A stretch of 64,000 nt of DNA, taken from assembly GCF_001423295.1 (NCBI RefSeq), contig NZ_LMNG01000030.1, forward strand, positions 124,358 through 188,357, read 5' to 3'. The position numbers and the translations under genes are program-made. Under the pieces are notes generated by a model that was given only the letters and a program-made list of their open reading frames with translations, ran no database searches and was not told where the DNA came from. Of the stretch, positions 27,477 to 37,067 are shown piece by piece; the first letter of the stretch is position 1, and the number at the start of each line of letters is the position of its first letter. Source of the DNA: Methylobacterium sp. Leaf112. GTDB taxonomy: Bacteria > Pseudomonadota > Alphaproteobacteria > Rhizobiales > Beijerinckiaceae.

Positions 27477-27653
27477 ATGCTCGGTTGGGCCGTAACATTC
27501 CTCGTCGTCGCCCTCGTGGCAGCTCTGCTCGGTTTCGGCGGTATTGCCGGCACCGCCATGGAAGCCGCGAAGCTCGTGTTCTTCGTCGCCATCGTTCTGT
27601 TCGCCATCTCCGCCGTCATCGGCCTGATGCGCGGACGTTCCCCGACCCTCTGA
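27477..27653 (+). CDS. DUF1328 (YtjA-type) small membrane protein
   Basis: Fifty-eight residues, almost entirely two membrane helices ([20 protein letters not shown] and [20 protein letters not shown]) around [10 protein letters not shown], the hallmark of DUF1328 proteins. These tiny inner-membrane proteins often belong to stress regulons, but their action is unknown. A consensus EcfG promoter lies 60 bases upstream. It converges on nepR; the gap contains a 9-bp stem-loop (27680-27701, CGGGTGGGC/GCCCACCCG) that may end both transcripts. Confidence 0.85.
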   Translation: MLGWAVTFLVVALVAALLGFGGIAGTAMEAAKLVFFVAIVLFAISAVIGLMRGRSPTL

Positions 27654-27779
27654 CGGGCGTCGGTTCGCACGGCACCGGCCGGGTGGGCATCGGCCCACCC
27701 GAAGCGATCAATGAGGGCCGCCGGCGCATCGCCGTGCGGCTCTCGTCGATTCGGATGGTACGGGCGCCGGATCGGCGCC

Positions 27780-27998
27780 TCAGGATGTCGCTTCGTCCGG
27801 CGGGGACGCTTCGAGCTGGGCAATGAGATCGCGGAAGCGGTCGGGTACCGGTTGCTGCACGACCGTATCGTACATGGCCCGAAGGTGCAGACCGATGCGC
27901 TTCTGGGTGTGGTCGCTGAGGCCACGGCCACGGGTGTCCTCGTCGGCACGCACGGTACGATCCCCAGGGGCGGGATCGCCCTTGTCGTGTGTGTTCAT
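27780..27998 (-). CDS. nepR: Anti-sigma factor NepR
   Basis: A 72-residue anti-sigma factor of the alphaproteobacterial general stress response. It holds EcfG inactive until phosphorylated PhyR takes it away. After a disordered, charged N-terminus comes the conserved helix pair LSDHTQKRIGLHLRAMYDTV, then VPDRFRDLIAQLE, which makes the contacts with both the sigma factor and PhyR. The ATG at 27998 has AAGGGGA upstream; an in-frame ATG at 28058 lacks this signal. It is divergent from phyR with its own EcfG-type promoter, giving feedback. No ecfG gene is next to it, although in many relatives nepR and ecfG are adjacent. Confidence 0.93.
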   Translation of the reverse strand: MNTHDKGDPAPGDRTVRADEDTRGRGLSDHTQKRIGLHLRAMYDTVVQQPVPDRFRDLIAQLEASPPDEATS

Positions 27999-28077
27999 GC
28001 GTCGATTCCCCTTGATGCCGGACACCGGCATCGCCGCGATTGTTTTGCGGCTTGACATAGGTCATGGCTGCAGCTGC

Positions 28078-28102
28078 AACGCCGATGCGATCAGTCGGTT
28101 CC
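28078..28102 (-). promoter_or_regulatory. EcfG-type promoter of nepR
   Basis: Minus strand GGAAC (28102-28098), 16 bases, CGTT (28081-28078); a full consensus match. It lies back to back with the phyR promoter, with only eight bases between the two -35 elements. Confidence 0.75.
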
Positions 28103-28110
28103 CGTCAGGC

Positions 28111-28135
28111 GGAACGGAGCTCTCCAATCCGCGTT
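28111..28135 (+). promoter_or_regulatory. EcfG-type promoter of phyR
   Basis: GGAAC (28111-28115), 16 bases, CGTT (28132-28135); a full consensus match. Transcription would start about 45-50 bases before the phyR ATG. Confidence 0.8.
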
Positions 28136-28189
28136 GTGGCGGAAGCGGCCAAGGCACGTGGCCAAGAACGGCAAAGCCAAGGGGATAGT

Positions 28190-28993
28190 ATGTCGACAGC
28201 CCAACTCGTGGTGCAGCACCTGCCGTATCTGCGCCGCTACGCTCGGGCGCTCACGGGTAGTCAGGTCGCCGGAGACGCTTACGTCGCCGCCACCCTCGAG
28301 ACCCTCGTGAACGAGCCCGAGACGCTCGGCCGCAGTGCCAACGTCAAGGCCGATCTCTTTCGCGTGTTCACGCGCATCTGGAATTCCCTGTCGGTGAACG
28401 GCCAGAGCGAGCAGGTGCAGCACGACCTGCCGGCCGAAGTCCGGCTCGGCCAGATTACGCCCCTGCCGCGCCAGGCCTTCCTTCTCTCGTGCCTCGAAGG
28501 GTTCTCGGAGGAAGACGCTGCAATCATCCTCGACGTCGACGTCAGCCAGGTTCGCGACCTCGTCGACGAGGCCGGCCGTGAACTCGCGGCCGACATGGCG
28601 ACCGAGATCCTCATCATCGAGGACGAGCCGCTCATCGCCATGGACCTCGAAGCCCTGGTGGAAGGGCTCGGCCACAACGTCATCGGCGTGGCCCGCACCC
28701 GCACGGAGGCGATCAAGATCGCGTCCGAGGGGACCCGCCCCGGACTCATCCTGGCGGACATTCAGCTCGCCGATGGAAGCTCGGGCCTCGATGCTGTCAA
28801 CGACCTCTTGAAGACCTTCGAGGTGCCGGTGATCTTCATCACCGCCTACCCCGAGCGCTTCCTCACCGGCGAGCGTCCGGAGCCGGCCTTCCTCATCGCC
28901 AAGCCGTTCCAGCCCGCGAACGTCTCCGCGGTGATCAGCCAGGCGCTGTTCTTCCAGCAGAGCGCACGCCGCCGCGAGGTCAAGTCGGCCTGA
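28190..28993 (+). CDS. phyR: General stress response regulator PhyR
   Basis: Response regulator and sigma-factor mimic. When phosphorylated its sigma-like domain binds NepR and frees EcfG. It has 267 residues. An EcfG-like domain without DNA-binding ability covers about 1-130 (LPYLRRYARALTGSQVAGDA, then LPRQAFLLSCLEGFSEEDAA), and a receiver domain covers about 138-260 with the acidic pocket IEDEP, the phospho-acceptor D190 in LILADIQLADGSSG, and the conserved T and K in FITAYP and IAKPF. PhyR was first described in Methylobacterium extorquens. AAGGGG precedes the ATG at 28190. It has a consensus EcfG promoter and a terminator directly after the gene. The cognate kinase is not in the window. 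Confidence 0.95.
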   Translation: MSTAQLVVQHLPYLRRYARALTGSQVAGDAYVAATLETLVNEPETLGRSANVKADLFRVFTRIWNSLSVNGQSEQVQHDLPAEVRLGQITPLPRQAFLLSCLEGFSEEDAAIILDVDVSQVRDLVDEAGRELAADMATEILIIEDEPLIAMDLEALVEGLGHNVIGVARTRTEAIKIASEGTRPGLILADIQLADGSSGLDAVNDLLKTFEVPVIFITAYPERFLTGERPEPAFLIAKPFQPANVSAVISQALFFQQSARRREVKSA

Positions 28994-29031
28994 ACGCCCC
29001 TCGACCCCACGATCCTCGGCAACAAACGACG

Positions 29032-29062
29032 AAAGGCCCCGTCACATGCCGGGGCCTTTTTG
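29032..29062 (+). terminator. phyR terminator
   Basis: AAAGGCCCCG (29032-29041) pairs with CGGGGCCTTT (29050-29059) across an 8-base loop, ending in a run of T. It lies 40 bases after the phyR stop. Confidence 0.85.
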
Positions 29063-29100
29063 CTGACCTGTTCGGACCGGGCCCGTGGCGGCTGAAGGAC

Positions 29101-29195
29101 GAAAAAACGGGCCGGAGATCGCTCTCCAGCCCGTCGAAAAGGTTCCGGCCTATGCACAAGGGGATGCGGGGGGAGGACCAGGCGGCCGGGGTGAC
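29101..29195 (-). ncRNA. Predicted EcfG-dependent small RNA with C-rich loop (GsrN-like)
   Basis: No protein-like frame is seen here, but the minus strand has all parts of a small RNA gene. A consensus EcfG promoter (29225-29201) comes first. A 5' stem follows, CCGGCC (29189-29184) with GGCCGG (29150-29145), whose 33-base loop holds the C-tract CCTCCCCCCGCATCCCC (29176-29160). A terminator comes last: stems ACGGGC/GCCCGT (29134-29129 with 29112-29107) and GGAGA/TCTCC, a GCGA loop and a run of T (29107-29102). Expected length is about 90-95 nt. Caulobacter GsrN, controlled by the equivalent sigma factor, likewise uses a C-rich 5' loop to bind mRNAs and ends in a terminator. Homology to GsrN is inference from layout. 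Confidence 0.6.
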
Positions 29196-29200
29196 CAGAC

Positions 29201-29225
29201 AACGATCCGACCTCGCTGTCGTTCC
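29201..29225 (-). promoter_or_regulatory. EcfG-type promoter of the predicted small RNA
   Basis: Minus strand GGAAC (29225-29221), 16 bases, CGTT (29204-29201); a full consensus match pointing into a region with no protein gene. The remaining stretch to the next promoter (29226-29369) shows only two T-runs (29250-29255, 29267-29272) and no gene. Confidence 0.7.
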
Positions 29226-29369
29226 GTCTCCCGGCATGGGCAACTCGAATTTTTTGCGCACAGCGGTTTTTTCGCAACACTTGCAGTTCGGCGGAAGCAG
29301 GATTTCCGTCAAATCGTAACGATCCGTACTTCGAGCTGTACTGGAGATTGCTCAATTCGAAACAGTCGA

Positions 29370-29394
29370 GGAACCCGAGACTGCGAGACGCGTT
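29370..29394 (+). promoter_or_regulatory. EcfG-type promoter of the secreted 126-aa protein
   Basis: GGAAC (29370-29374), 16 bases, CGTT (29391-29394); a full consensus match. The transcript would start about 35 bases before the ATG at 29436. Confidence 0.75.
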
Positions 29395-29435
29395 TGCTCG
29401 ATATCCTGTCAAGCTCCTCATCGGAGATTACGACG

Positions 29436-29816
29436 ATGTTTCGGTCAGGCCTCCTCCTCAGTGTCAGTGCACCGGCTGCGCTCCTGACATTGCTGATCCA
29501 GCCGACCGTCCAGCAGGCTGCCGACCAGAGGGCACTCCGGGCAGCACCATCGACCGTCATTCAGGTCACCTTGTCTGGACCGGACCTTCCCGGGCAGCGC
29601 GTTGCATCGACGGCGATCAGTCCGGTGCGCTTCGCGTCCGTGAGCCGCCCGTCATCCCTCCCGAAGCCCGGTGTACTCGGACAGAGCGGCCGGACCGCGA
29701 GTGAGAAGGATCAGCCGAAGGTTCGCCGCTCGATGCGCGAAGGCTGCGAAGGCGCCATCAGCTCACTGGCCGGACCGGAGGCGCGCCGCATGCTCCCGGG
29801 TCGTTGCATTTCCTGA
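29436..29816 (+). CDS. Putative secreted stress protein (126 aa)
   Basis: A 126-residue protein with a hydrophobic export signal (MFRSGLLLSVSAPAALLTLL), a variable S/P/R-rich middle and a conserved-looking end REGCEGAISSLAGPEARRML followed by PGRCIS, in which two cysteines could form a disulfide. Proteins with a similar cysteine-bracketed C-terminus occur in Methylobacterium and relatives, function unknown. GGAGA stands nine bases before the ATG at 29436, and a consensus EcfG promoter precedes it, placing it in the general stress response. A bidirectional terminator follows about 100 bases after the stop. Confidence 0.6.
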   Translation: MFRSGLLLSVSAPAALLTLLIQPTVQQAADQRALRAAPSTVIQVTLSGPDLPGQRVASTAISPVRFASVSRPSSLPKPGVLGQSGRTASEKDQPKVRRSMREGCEGAISSLAGPEARRMLPGRCIS

Positions 29817-29921
29817 TTTTCGTCGACCGGGAGTCGCTCCAGCACAACCTTCGTCATGGTCGCGCATAGGCCGACATCGCCAAGAACTGGTTCTTGGATG
29901 AGAAGACTCTGAAGGGGCATG

Positions 29922-29956
29922 AAAAAGGCCTCGTCCATTTCGGACGAGGCCTTTTT
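29922..29956. terminator. Bidirectional terminator
   Basis: A perfect 15-bp stem, AAAAAGGCCTCGTCC (29922-29936) with GGACGAGGCCTTTTT (29942-29956), and a 5-base loop. Runs of T on both strands let it serve both the secreted protein gene and the converging KGG gene. A second small stem with a TTCG loop (29972-29991, minus strand) precedes it on the KGG transcript, and CAAGAAC-TG-GTTCTTG lies at 29881-29896. Confidence 0.9.
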
Positions 29957-30002
29957 GTTTCAATTGAGCTTGGAACCCCCGAAGGGGCTCCAATGACCGG
30001 TA

Positions 30003-30194
30003 TCAGTCCTCGCCTGGGCGACCGGTGCCGGTGGACTGACCACCCTTGCGACCGGCGGACGACGCCAGTTCGCGATCTTGGGAGAACGAGCGCTTCTCGG
30101 CCGGCACACTGCGCCCGCCCTTGCTCGCGATCTCCCGTTGCCGCTCCAGATCCATCGAGGCAAAGCCCCGCTTCGAGGTGGAGTTCGATGCCAT
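30003..30194 (-). CDS. KGG-repeat stress-induced protein
   Basis: A 63-residue hydrophilic protein with two KGG motifs (IASKGGRSVPAEKRSFSQD and SSAGRKGGQSTGT), as in the GsiB/YciG group of general-stress proteins. Such proteins are intrinsically disordered and are thought to protect cells during drying or starvation. The ATG at 30194 has GAGGAGG upstream. An EcfG-type promoter ends about 35 bases before the ATG, which fits the family's usual stress control. Confidence 0.88.
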   Translation of the reverse strand: MASNSTSKRGFASMDLERQREIASKGGRSVPAEKRSFSQDRELASSAGRKGGQSTGTGRPGED

Positions 30195-30229
30195 CAGCGC
30201 CTCCTCAGATTTGCTCTCACTGCCAAGAC

Positions 30230-30254
30230 AACCTTCACCAATATCGATGGTTCC
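30230..30254 (-). promoter_or_regulatory. EcfG-type promoter of the KGG gene
   Basis: Minus strand GGAAC (30254-30250), 16 bases, GGTT (30233-30230): one base from the CGTT consensus. It is about 28 bases from the predicted transcript start to the ATG. Confidence 0.65.
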
Positions 30255-30466
30255 TTAGGGAAACCCGGGCTGATCAGCGTAGAGCGGGGCAAGCGTGGCT
30301 ATAAGCATGGGTATAGGAAACGCTCGCGTACAGGGCACTTCGACGGCCTCGGCGCGGCGGCTCTCCCGCCCCGTGGCTTTGCCGGGACTGGACAATCCGT
30401 GTGCGACCCGCATGGATGCGGTATGGAAAACCGTTCGATGCCGCCGCGCGACGCTGGGGTGCACCA

Positions 30467-30910
30467 ATGACCCTCGACACCGAGGTCTCGTCGTTACGGC
30501 AGGTGCCGCTGTTTCGAGGCGTCGAACCGTCGCGCCTGAAGCTCCTCGCCTTCACCAGCGAGCGGGTTCATTTCGAGGCCACCCAAGAGCTGTTCGCGCG
30601 CGGCGATACCGCCGATGCGGCTTATCTGATTCTCGAAGGCGAAGCCGAGGTTTCCATCGAAGGGCCGCAGGGACCGTTTCGGCTGGCGCTCCTCGGCGCC
30701 AACGCCCTCCTCGGCGAAATGGGAATCCTGGCCGACCAGCCTCGCTCGGCCACGGTCGCGGCTCTGACACCCCTGACGGCCCTGCGCATCGACCGCACGG
30801 TCTTCCTCGAGCTCCTCGCTCAGTTCCCGCAGATCGGCATCGCGGTCATGCGTGAACTCGCCCTGCGCCTCGAGCAGACCAACCAGCAATTGGCGCAGAG
30901 CCGGAGCTGA
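30467..30910 (+). CDS. Stand-alone cyclic-nucleotide-binding-domain protein
   Basis: A 147-residue Crp-type effector domain without the helix-turn-helix that normally follows. Motifs: LRQVPLFRGVEPSRLKLLAF, then ARGDTADAAYLILEGEAEVS, then the phosphate-binding cassette LLGEMGILADQPRSATVAAL. It ends after a long helix (MRELALRLEQTNQQLAQSRS). It cannot bind DNA itself and may act through a partner. MTLDTEV at 30467 is taken as start; an ATG at 30401 is possible. The gene converges on the VOC gene with three bases between stops. Confidence 0.78.
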   Translation: MTLDTEVSSLRQVPLFRGVEPSRLKLLAFTSERVHFEATQELFARGDTADAAYLILEGEAEVSIEGPQGPFRLALLGANALLGEMGILADQPRSATVAALTPLTALRIDRTVFLELLAQFPQIGIAVMRELALRLEQTNQQLAQSRS

Positions 30911-30913
30911 CGT

Positions 30914-31354
30914 TCACTCCGGGTAGGTGATGAACTCCATCAGCGATCCGTCCGGATCCCGGAAATAGACGCTGAGGCCCCGACCGGCCGCACCGTCGCG
31001 TTCCACGGGCCCGCGCTCGACCGGCACGCCGTGCGTCGCGAGATGCGCCATGGCCCCCTCGATGGGGCCGGACCAGCGAAAGCACAGGTCGCTGTTGCCG
31101 GGCATCACAGGCTTCTCGGCAAGCGGCGTCGCCTCGATGCCCGGACCATGGACATTGAGCTGCACCCCGCCGAAGCGATAGGCGGCGCCGACGGGGCGCT
31201 CCACGATCTCGGCCCCGAGCACGTCGCGGTAGAAGGCCGTCGAACGTGCCCAATCGGAGACGTGGATCACGCAATGATCGAGATGGATCGCCGGGGCGAG
31301 GTTGTCGAGGACGTCGCCTGCGTCGGAGACGGGCAGGGTCTGGGTGTCGGCCAT
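30914..31354 (-). CDS. VOC (glyoxalase/dioxygenase-fold) family protein
   Basis: A 146-residue vicinal-oxygen-chelate protein. The first beta-alpha-beta unit is HLDHCVIHVSDWARSTAFYR and the second ends with SVYFRDPDGSLMEFITYPE, the usual metal-ligand glutamate position. It most resembles fosfomycin-resistance/glyoxalase-like enzymes that work on small metabolites with a bound metal; the substrate is unknown. ATG at 31352-31354. Confidence 0.82.
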   Translation of the reverse strand: MADTQTLPVSDAGDVLDNLAPAIHLDHCVIHVSDWARSTAFYRDVLGAEIVERPVGAAYRFGGVQLNVHGPGIEATPLAEKPVMPGNSDLCFRWSGPIEGAMAHLATHGVPVERGPVERDGAAGRGLSVYFRDPDGSLMEFITYPE

Positions 31355-31589
31355 GGGCGGATCCTCGTGTGGCGTTCATGATGCGATCAAGCGCGACGCC
31401 GACGCAACACCGCGGATCGCCTGATCGAGCCGCGGTTGCCTCGCAGGCTCGCCTGAATATGGCGGTGCGGGGGCGACGCTTCCCCACACCTGCGGCGGGA
31501 AAGATACACCCTCGGCGGTCCGGGACGGCTAGTCAGGGGGAAGAATCCTGCAACCCGCCCCCCTCAACCCACACCCCGCGGAGCCAGCC

Positions 31590-32231
31590 ATGTCCACCCG
31601 CCGCCTCATCTTCGGCCTGCTCCTCATCGCCCCCCTGGCGGCCTGCAACGCGCGCGGCCCCGTCAATGTCGCGGCCGACGACGATGCCGCCTGGTACACC
31701 GGCACCATGCCGGACAAGCCGTTCGACGTGCCCATCGTCGACAAGTCGCGCCTCGACCCGAAGTACCGGCGCCAGATCGTGCGCTACACCGGGCCGGAGA
31801 AGCCCGGCACCATCGTGGTCGACATCGACAATCGGCAGATCGCCCTGGTGCAGGAGGACGGCACCGCCGTTCAGTACGGCGTCGGCGTCGGCAAGGCCGG
31901 CTTCTCGTGGAAGGGCGAGGCTCGCATCGCCCGCAAGGGCGTGTGGCCGGATTGGAGCCCGACCACCACCATGGTCTCGCTCAATCCCGATCTGCCGCGC
32001 ACCCGCAAGGGCGGCCTCGACAACCCACTCGGCGCCCGCGCGCTCTACCTCTACCAGGGCAACCGCGACACGCTGTTTCGCATCCACGGCACCAACGAGC
32101 CCTGGAGCATCGGCGAGCAACTGTCGTCCGGCTGCGTGCGGATGCTGAACGAGGACATCGTCGACCTCTACGAGCGCGTCCCCGTCGGCACCCAGGTGCT
32201 GGTGAAGCGCAACGGCAAGTATCGGGTGTAA
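31590..32231 (+). CDS. Lipoprotein L,D-transpeptidase (YkuD family)
   Basis: Makes 3-3 peptidoglycan cross-links or attaches proteins to the cell wall, in the periplasm. The 213-residue protein has a lipoprotein signal (MSTRRLIFGLLLIAPLAAC, lipid on the cysteine). The catalytic motif IHGTNEPWSIGEQLSSGCVR carries the conserved histidine, serine, glycine, the nucleophile cysteine and arginine. The DUF3096 gene begins 18 bases after the stop and is probably co-transcribed. Confidence 0.9.
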   Translation: MSTRRLIFGLLLIAPLAACNARGPVNVAADDDAAWYTGTMPDKPFDVPIVDKSRLDPKYRRQIVRYTGPEKPGTIVVDIDNRQIALVQEDGTAVQYGVGVGKAGFSWKGEARIARKGVWPDWSPTTTMVSLNPDLPRTRKGGLDNPLGARALYLYQGNRDTLFRIHGTNEPWSIGEQLSSGCVRMLNEDIVDLYERVPVGTQVLVKRNGKYRV

Positions 32232-32249
32232 GACGAGGACCGTTCGGCC

Positions 32250-32402
32250 ATGACCATCACCATCGCCCACCTGCAGCCCCTCGTCGCCCTCGGCGCCGGG
32301 GTGCTGATCCTGCTGATCCCCCGGCTGCTGAATTTCATCGTCGCGGCCTACCTCATCCTCGTCGGGCTGATTGGCCTCGGGGTGTTTCGCGCGCTATCGT
32401 GA
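32250..32402 (+). CDS. DUF3096 small membrane protein (50 aa)
   Basis: Fifty residues, mostly two hydrophobic helices (HLQPLVALGAGVLILLIPRL and FIVAAYLILVGLIGLGVF) with the conserved LIPRLLNFIVA turn of DUF3096. Unknown function; inner membrane. It starts 18 bases after the L,D-transpeptidase stop and so is likely in the same transcript. Confidence 0.75.
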   Translation: MTITIAHLQPLVALGAGVLILLIPRLLNFIVAAYLILVGLIGLGVFRALS

Positions 32403-32559
32403 GCCGGCGCGACGGCGGTCGGTGACAGAGGTACAGAACCGTCACGCGGGTCCCCACTCCGCGCGGCGTTCATCTTGCGTTGCAGCATGAGATGGTCCAA
32501 CCCGCCGGGTACGATAGGCGCGCAATTCGCGTTTCATTCCAGCAACCGGACGGGTGACG

Positions 32560-35253
<2,694 letters not shown>

Positions 35254-35272
35254 TCCGGAGGCTCGATCCGAA

Positions 35273-35305
35273 CTCTTCCGGGTGGCTTCACGCCGCCCGG
35301 GAGAG
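35273..35305. terminator. Stem-loop after ppdK
   Basis: A 14-bp stem, CTCTTCCGGGTGGC with GCCGCCCGGGAGAG (two G-T wobbles), and a TTCAC loop, 20 bases after the stop. There is no T-run, so it may protect the mRNA end rather than terminate alone. Confidence 0.5.
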
Positions 35306-35443
35306 TCGCGGCGAAATCCGTTCAACAAATTGTCGAAAACGCGGCGAACCGATTTCGTGCCGGCACGTTCAGTGCTAGTGCCGATCCATTGCGCGAGCAT
35401 TCCAGCTCATTGGGGCGGCTGCCATCGCGTGGGAACGCCGGCC

Positions 35444-35698
35444 ATGATCGAAACGACGCCCACCCCACTCTACCTCAACGAAAATTCCGCCGTCACCCCG
35501 ATCCCGAAGGTGGTCCAGCAGGCCTCCCTCTGGACATTCGGCGGCCTCGCCACCCTAGCGCTGTTCGTGTTCGCCGTCGCCACCCAGAGCGGTGCGGATG
35601 CGGAGCGGATCGCCGAGATGCGGACGGGCGGCGACAGCGCACCCTCCGCCCTGGTCAAGGCATTTGCCGTCGCCCACGGACGCCCCGGCACATTCTGA
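35444..35698 (+). CDS. Small single-pass membrane protein (84 aa)
   Basis: Eighty-four residues. After a polar N-terminus (MIETTPTPLYLNENSAVTPI) comes one membrane helix (WTFGGLATLALFVFAVA) and an acidic-to-mixed tail that probably faces the periplasm. No family recognised. It lies between ppdK and the wall-hydrolase gene, in the same direction, with its own 190-bp upstream region. Confidence 0.55.
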   Translation: MIETTPTPLYLNENSAVTPIPKVVQQASLWTFGGLATLALFVFAVATQSGADAERIAEMRTGGDSAPSALVKAFAVAHGRPGTF

Positions 35699-35811
35699 AC
35701 CAACCGTTGCGGAACGGGCTTAACCGCTCCGCAACCATGCCACGCAAATATGCCTGAACCGGCTGCCGCATAGGGAACCCCTTCGGGTGACCTGATCGGC
35801 CGACCGGAACG

Positions 35812-36846
35812 GTGTTGCGGAACGTGGATCGGTTGGGCGTGGGCACGAAACGGGTACGACGCGATTCGAGCCTGCGCTGGTTCAGTGCCGCCATGGCGCC
35901 CTGGGCCGCCGGCATGGGCTTCCTTGTCTCGTTCACGGCCAGCGCCGGCACCGACGGCACGACCCGCTCCCTCGCGCACGATGTGCGGATCGCCTCGGCC
36001 TTGCCGCACGGGGTCCCCCTCATCGGTGGACGGGTGAGCACCGAGCGGATGCGGGCGGGGCTTCCTGCCGAGCTCGACCGCGGTACCGCTTCGGTTCTGC
36101 ATGCCAACCTCTCCGGCTCGGCCAACGGCGCCCTCCTGCCGGGACCGGCCGTCTGGAATCCGGAGCTCGAACCGGATCTCGGCTTCGTCCCGCCCCCGGC
36201 CGACGGGGAGGAGGCCATCGAGACAAGCGACGGTGCGACGCCCGCGATCCCCCGCGCCGTCGCCCTGTCGTCGACGACCCCGGCCCCGGCCGATGCGACG
36301 CCCATCGAGGTCGCGGCCGCGAACCTCGCCATTCCGGGCGGGCTCGCCATTCCGGGGTTCTCGCCGCGCCGCGACGCCGAGGGGCCGGTCGGCGATAGCG
36401 CCCGCCATCGCTACGCCGACCTCATCGGTCCCGACGCCCTCGATCGCGAACAGCGCTGCCTCGCCGAAGCCGTCTACTTCGAAGCCCGCAGCGAGCCTGA
36501 GGACGGCCAGGCCGCCGTGGCACAGGTGGTGCTGAACCGGGTCAAGAGCGGGCTCTACCCCAGCAACGTCTGCGGTGTGGTCTACCAGAACCGCCACCGC
36601 TACATGGGCTGCCAGTTCTCCTTCGCCTGCGAGGGCAAGTCCCTGCGCATCACCGACGGGCCGTCGTGGCAATCGGCCACCCGCATTGCCAGCGCGGTGA
36701 TCGAGGGACGGACGTACCTCAGCGAGGTCGGCGGGGCGACGCATTACCACGCCGATTACGTGAAACCCGGCTGGTCGCGGCGCCTGCGCAAGATGGACGT
36801 CATCGGGCGGCACATCTTCTACCAGCTCAAGCGCGGGCAGACCTGA
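35812..36846 (+). CDS. SleB-type cell wall hydrolase (Hydrolase_2)
   Basis: A 344-residue envelope protein with a hydrophobic N-terminal segment (MAPWAAGMGFLVSFTASA), a long proline/alanine-rich linker, and a C-terminal SleB-like domain from about 220: EQRCLAEAVYFEARSEPEDG, then AVAQVVLNRVKSGLYPSNVC, ending with THYHADYVKPGW. The glutamate of CLAEAVYFEAR is the expected catalytic residue. Such proteins act as lytic transglycosylases in spore cortex; in Gram-negatives they probably trim peptidoglycan. The frame opens with GTG at 35812; a GTG start this far from a good ribosome site leaves some doubt about the first residues. Confidence 0.8.
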   Translation: MLRNVDRLGVGTKRVRRDSSLRWFSAAMAPWAAGMGFLVSFTASAGTDGTTRSLAHDVRIASALPHGVPLIGGRVSTERMRAGLPAELDRGTASVLHANLSGSANGALLPGPAVWNPELEPDLGFVPPPADGEEAIETSDGATPAIPRAVALSSTTPAPADATPIEVAAANLAIPGGLAIPGFSPRRDAEGPVGDSARHRYADLIGPDALDREQRCLAEAVYFEARSEPEDGQAAVAQVVLNRVKSGLYPSNVCGVVYQNRHRYMGCQFSFACEGKSLRITDGPSWQSATRIASAVIEGRTYLSEVGGATHYHADYVKPGWSRRLRKMDVIGRHIFYQLKRGQT

Positions 36847-36900
36847 AGGCCGGTCGAGCGCAAACCAATGAGCAGACGTGATCCGGTTCCATCGAATTCT

Positions 36901-36940
36901 ACCTAAGTAGGGGAAGATCTAAGTAGTCCTAAGCTTAGGT
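36901..36940. promoter_or_regulatory. A+T-rich upstream region with CTAAG repeats
   Basis: Within the 221-bp gap before the secreted repeat protein, CTAAGTAG occurs twice (36903-36910 and 36919-36926, 16 bases apart), followed by the palindrome CCTAAGCTTAGG (36928-36939) and TTAATTTTACC. The local drop in G+C and the evenly spaced repeats suggest a regulator-bound promoter. Confidence 0.4.
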
Positions 36941-37067
36941 TAATTTTACCCTGAGTCTGAATTCGGCTTGCCCGAGCGGCAACTTGGCTGCCTCTGATAC
37001 GTCGAGATGCGCGCACCACAACGGCGCCATCCCGCCAGTATCCGCGTCACAGCCCGAGGAAGCCCGC

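Noticed and set aside
28999-29421. Open frames on both strands after phyR
   Set aside because: They run through the terminator and the promoter elements and lack plausible starts. The RNA-gene reading explains the region better.
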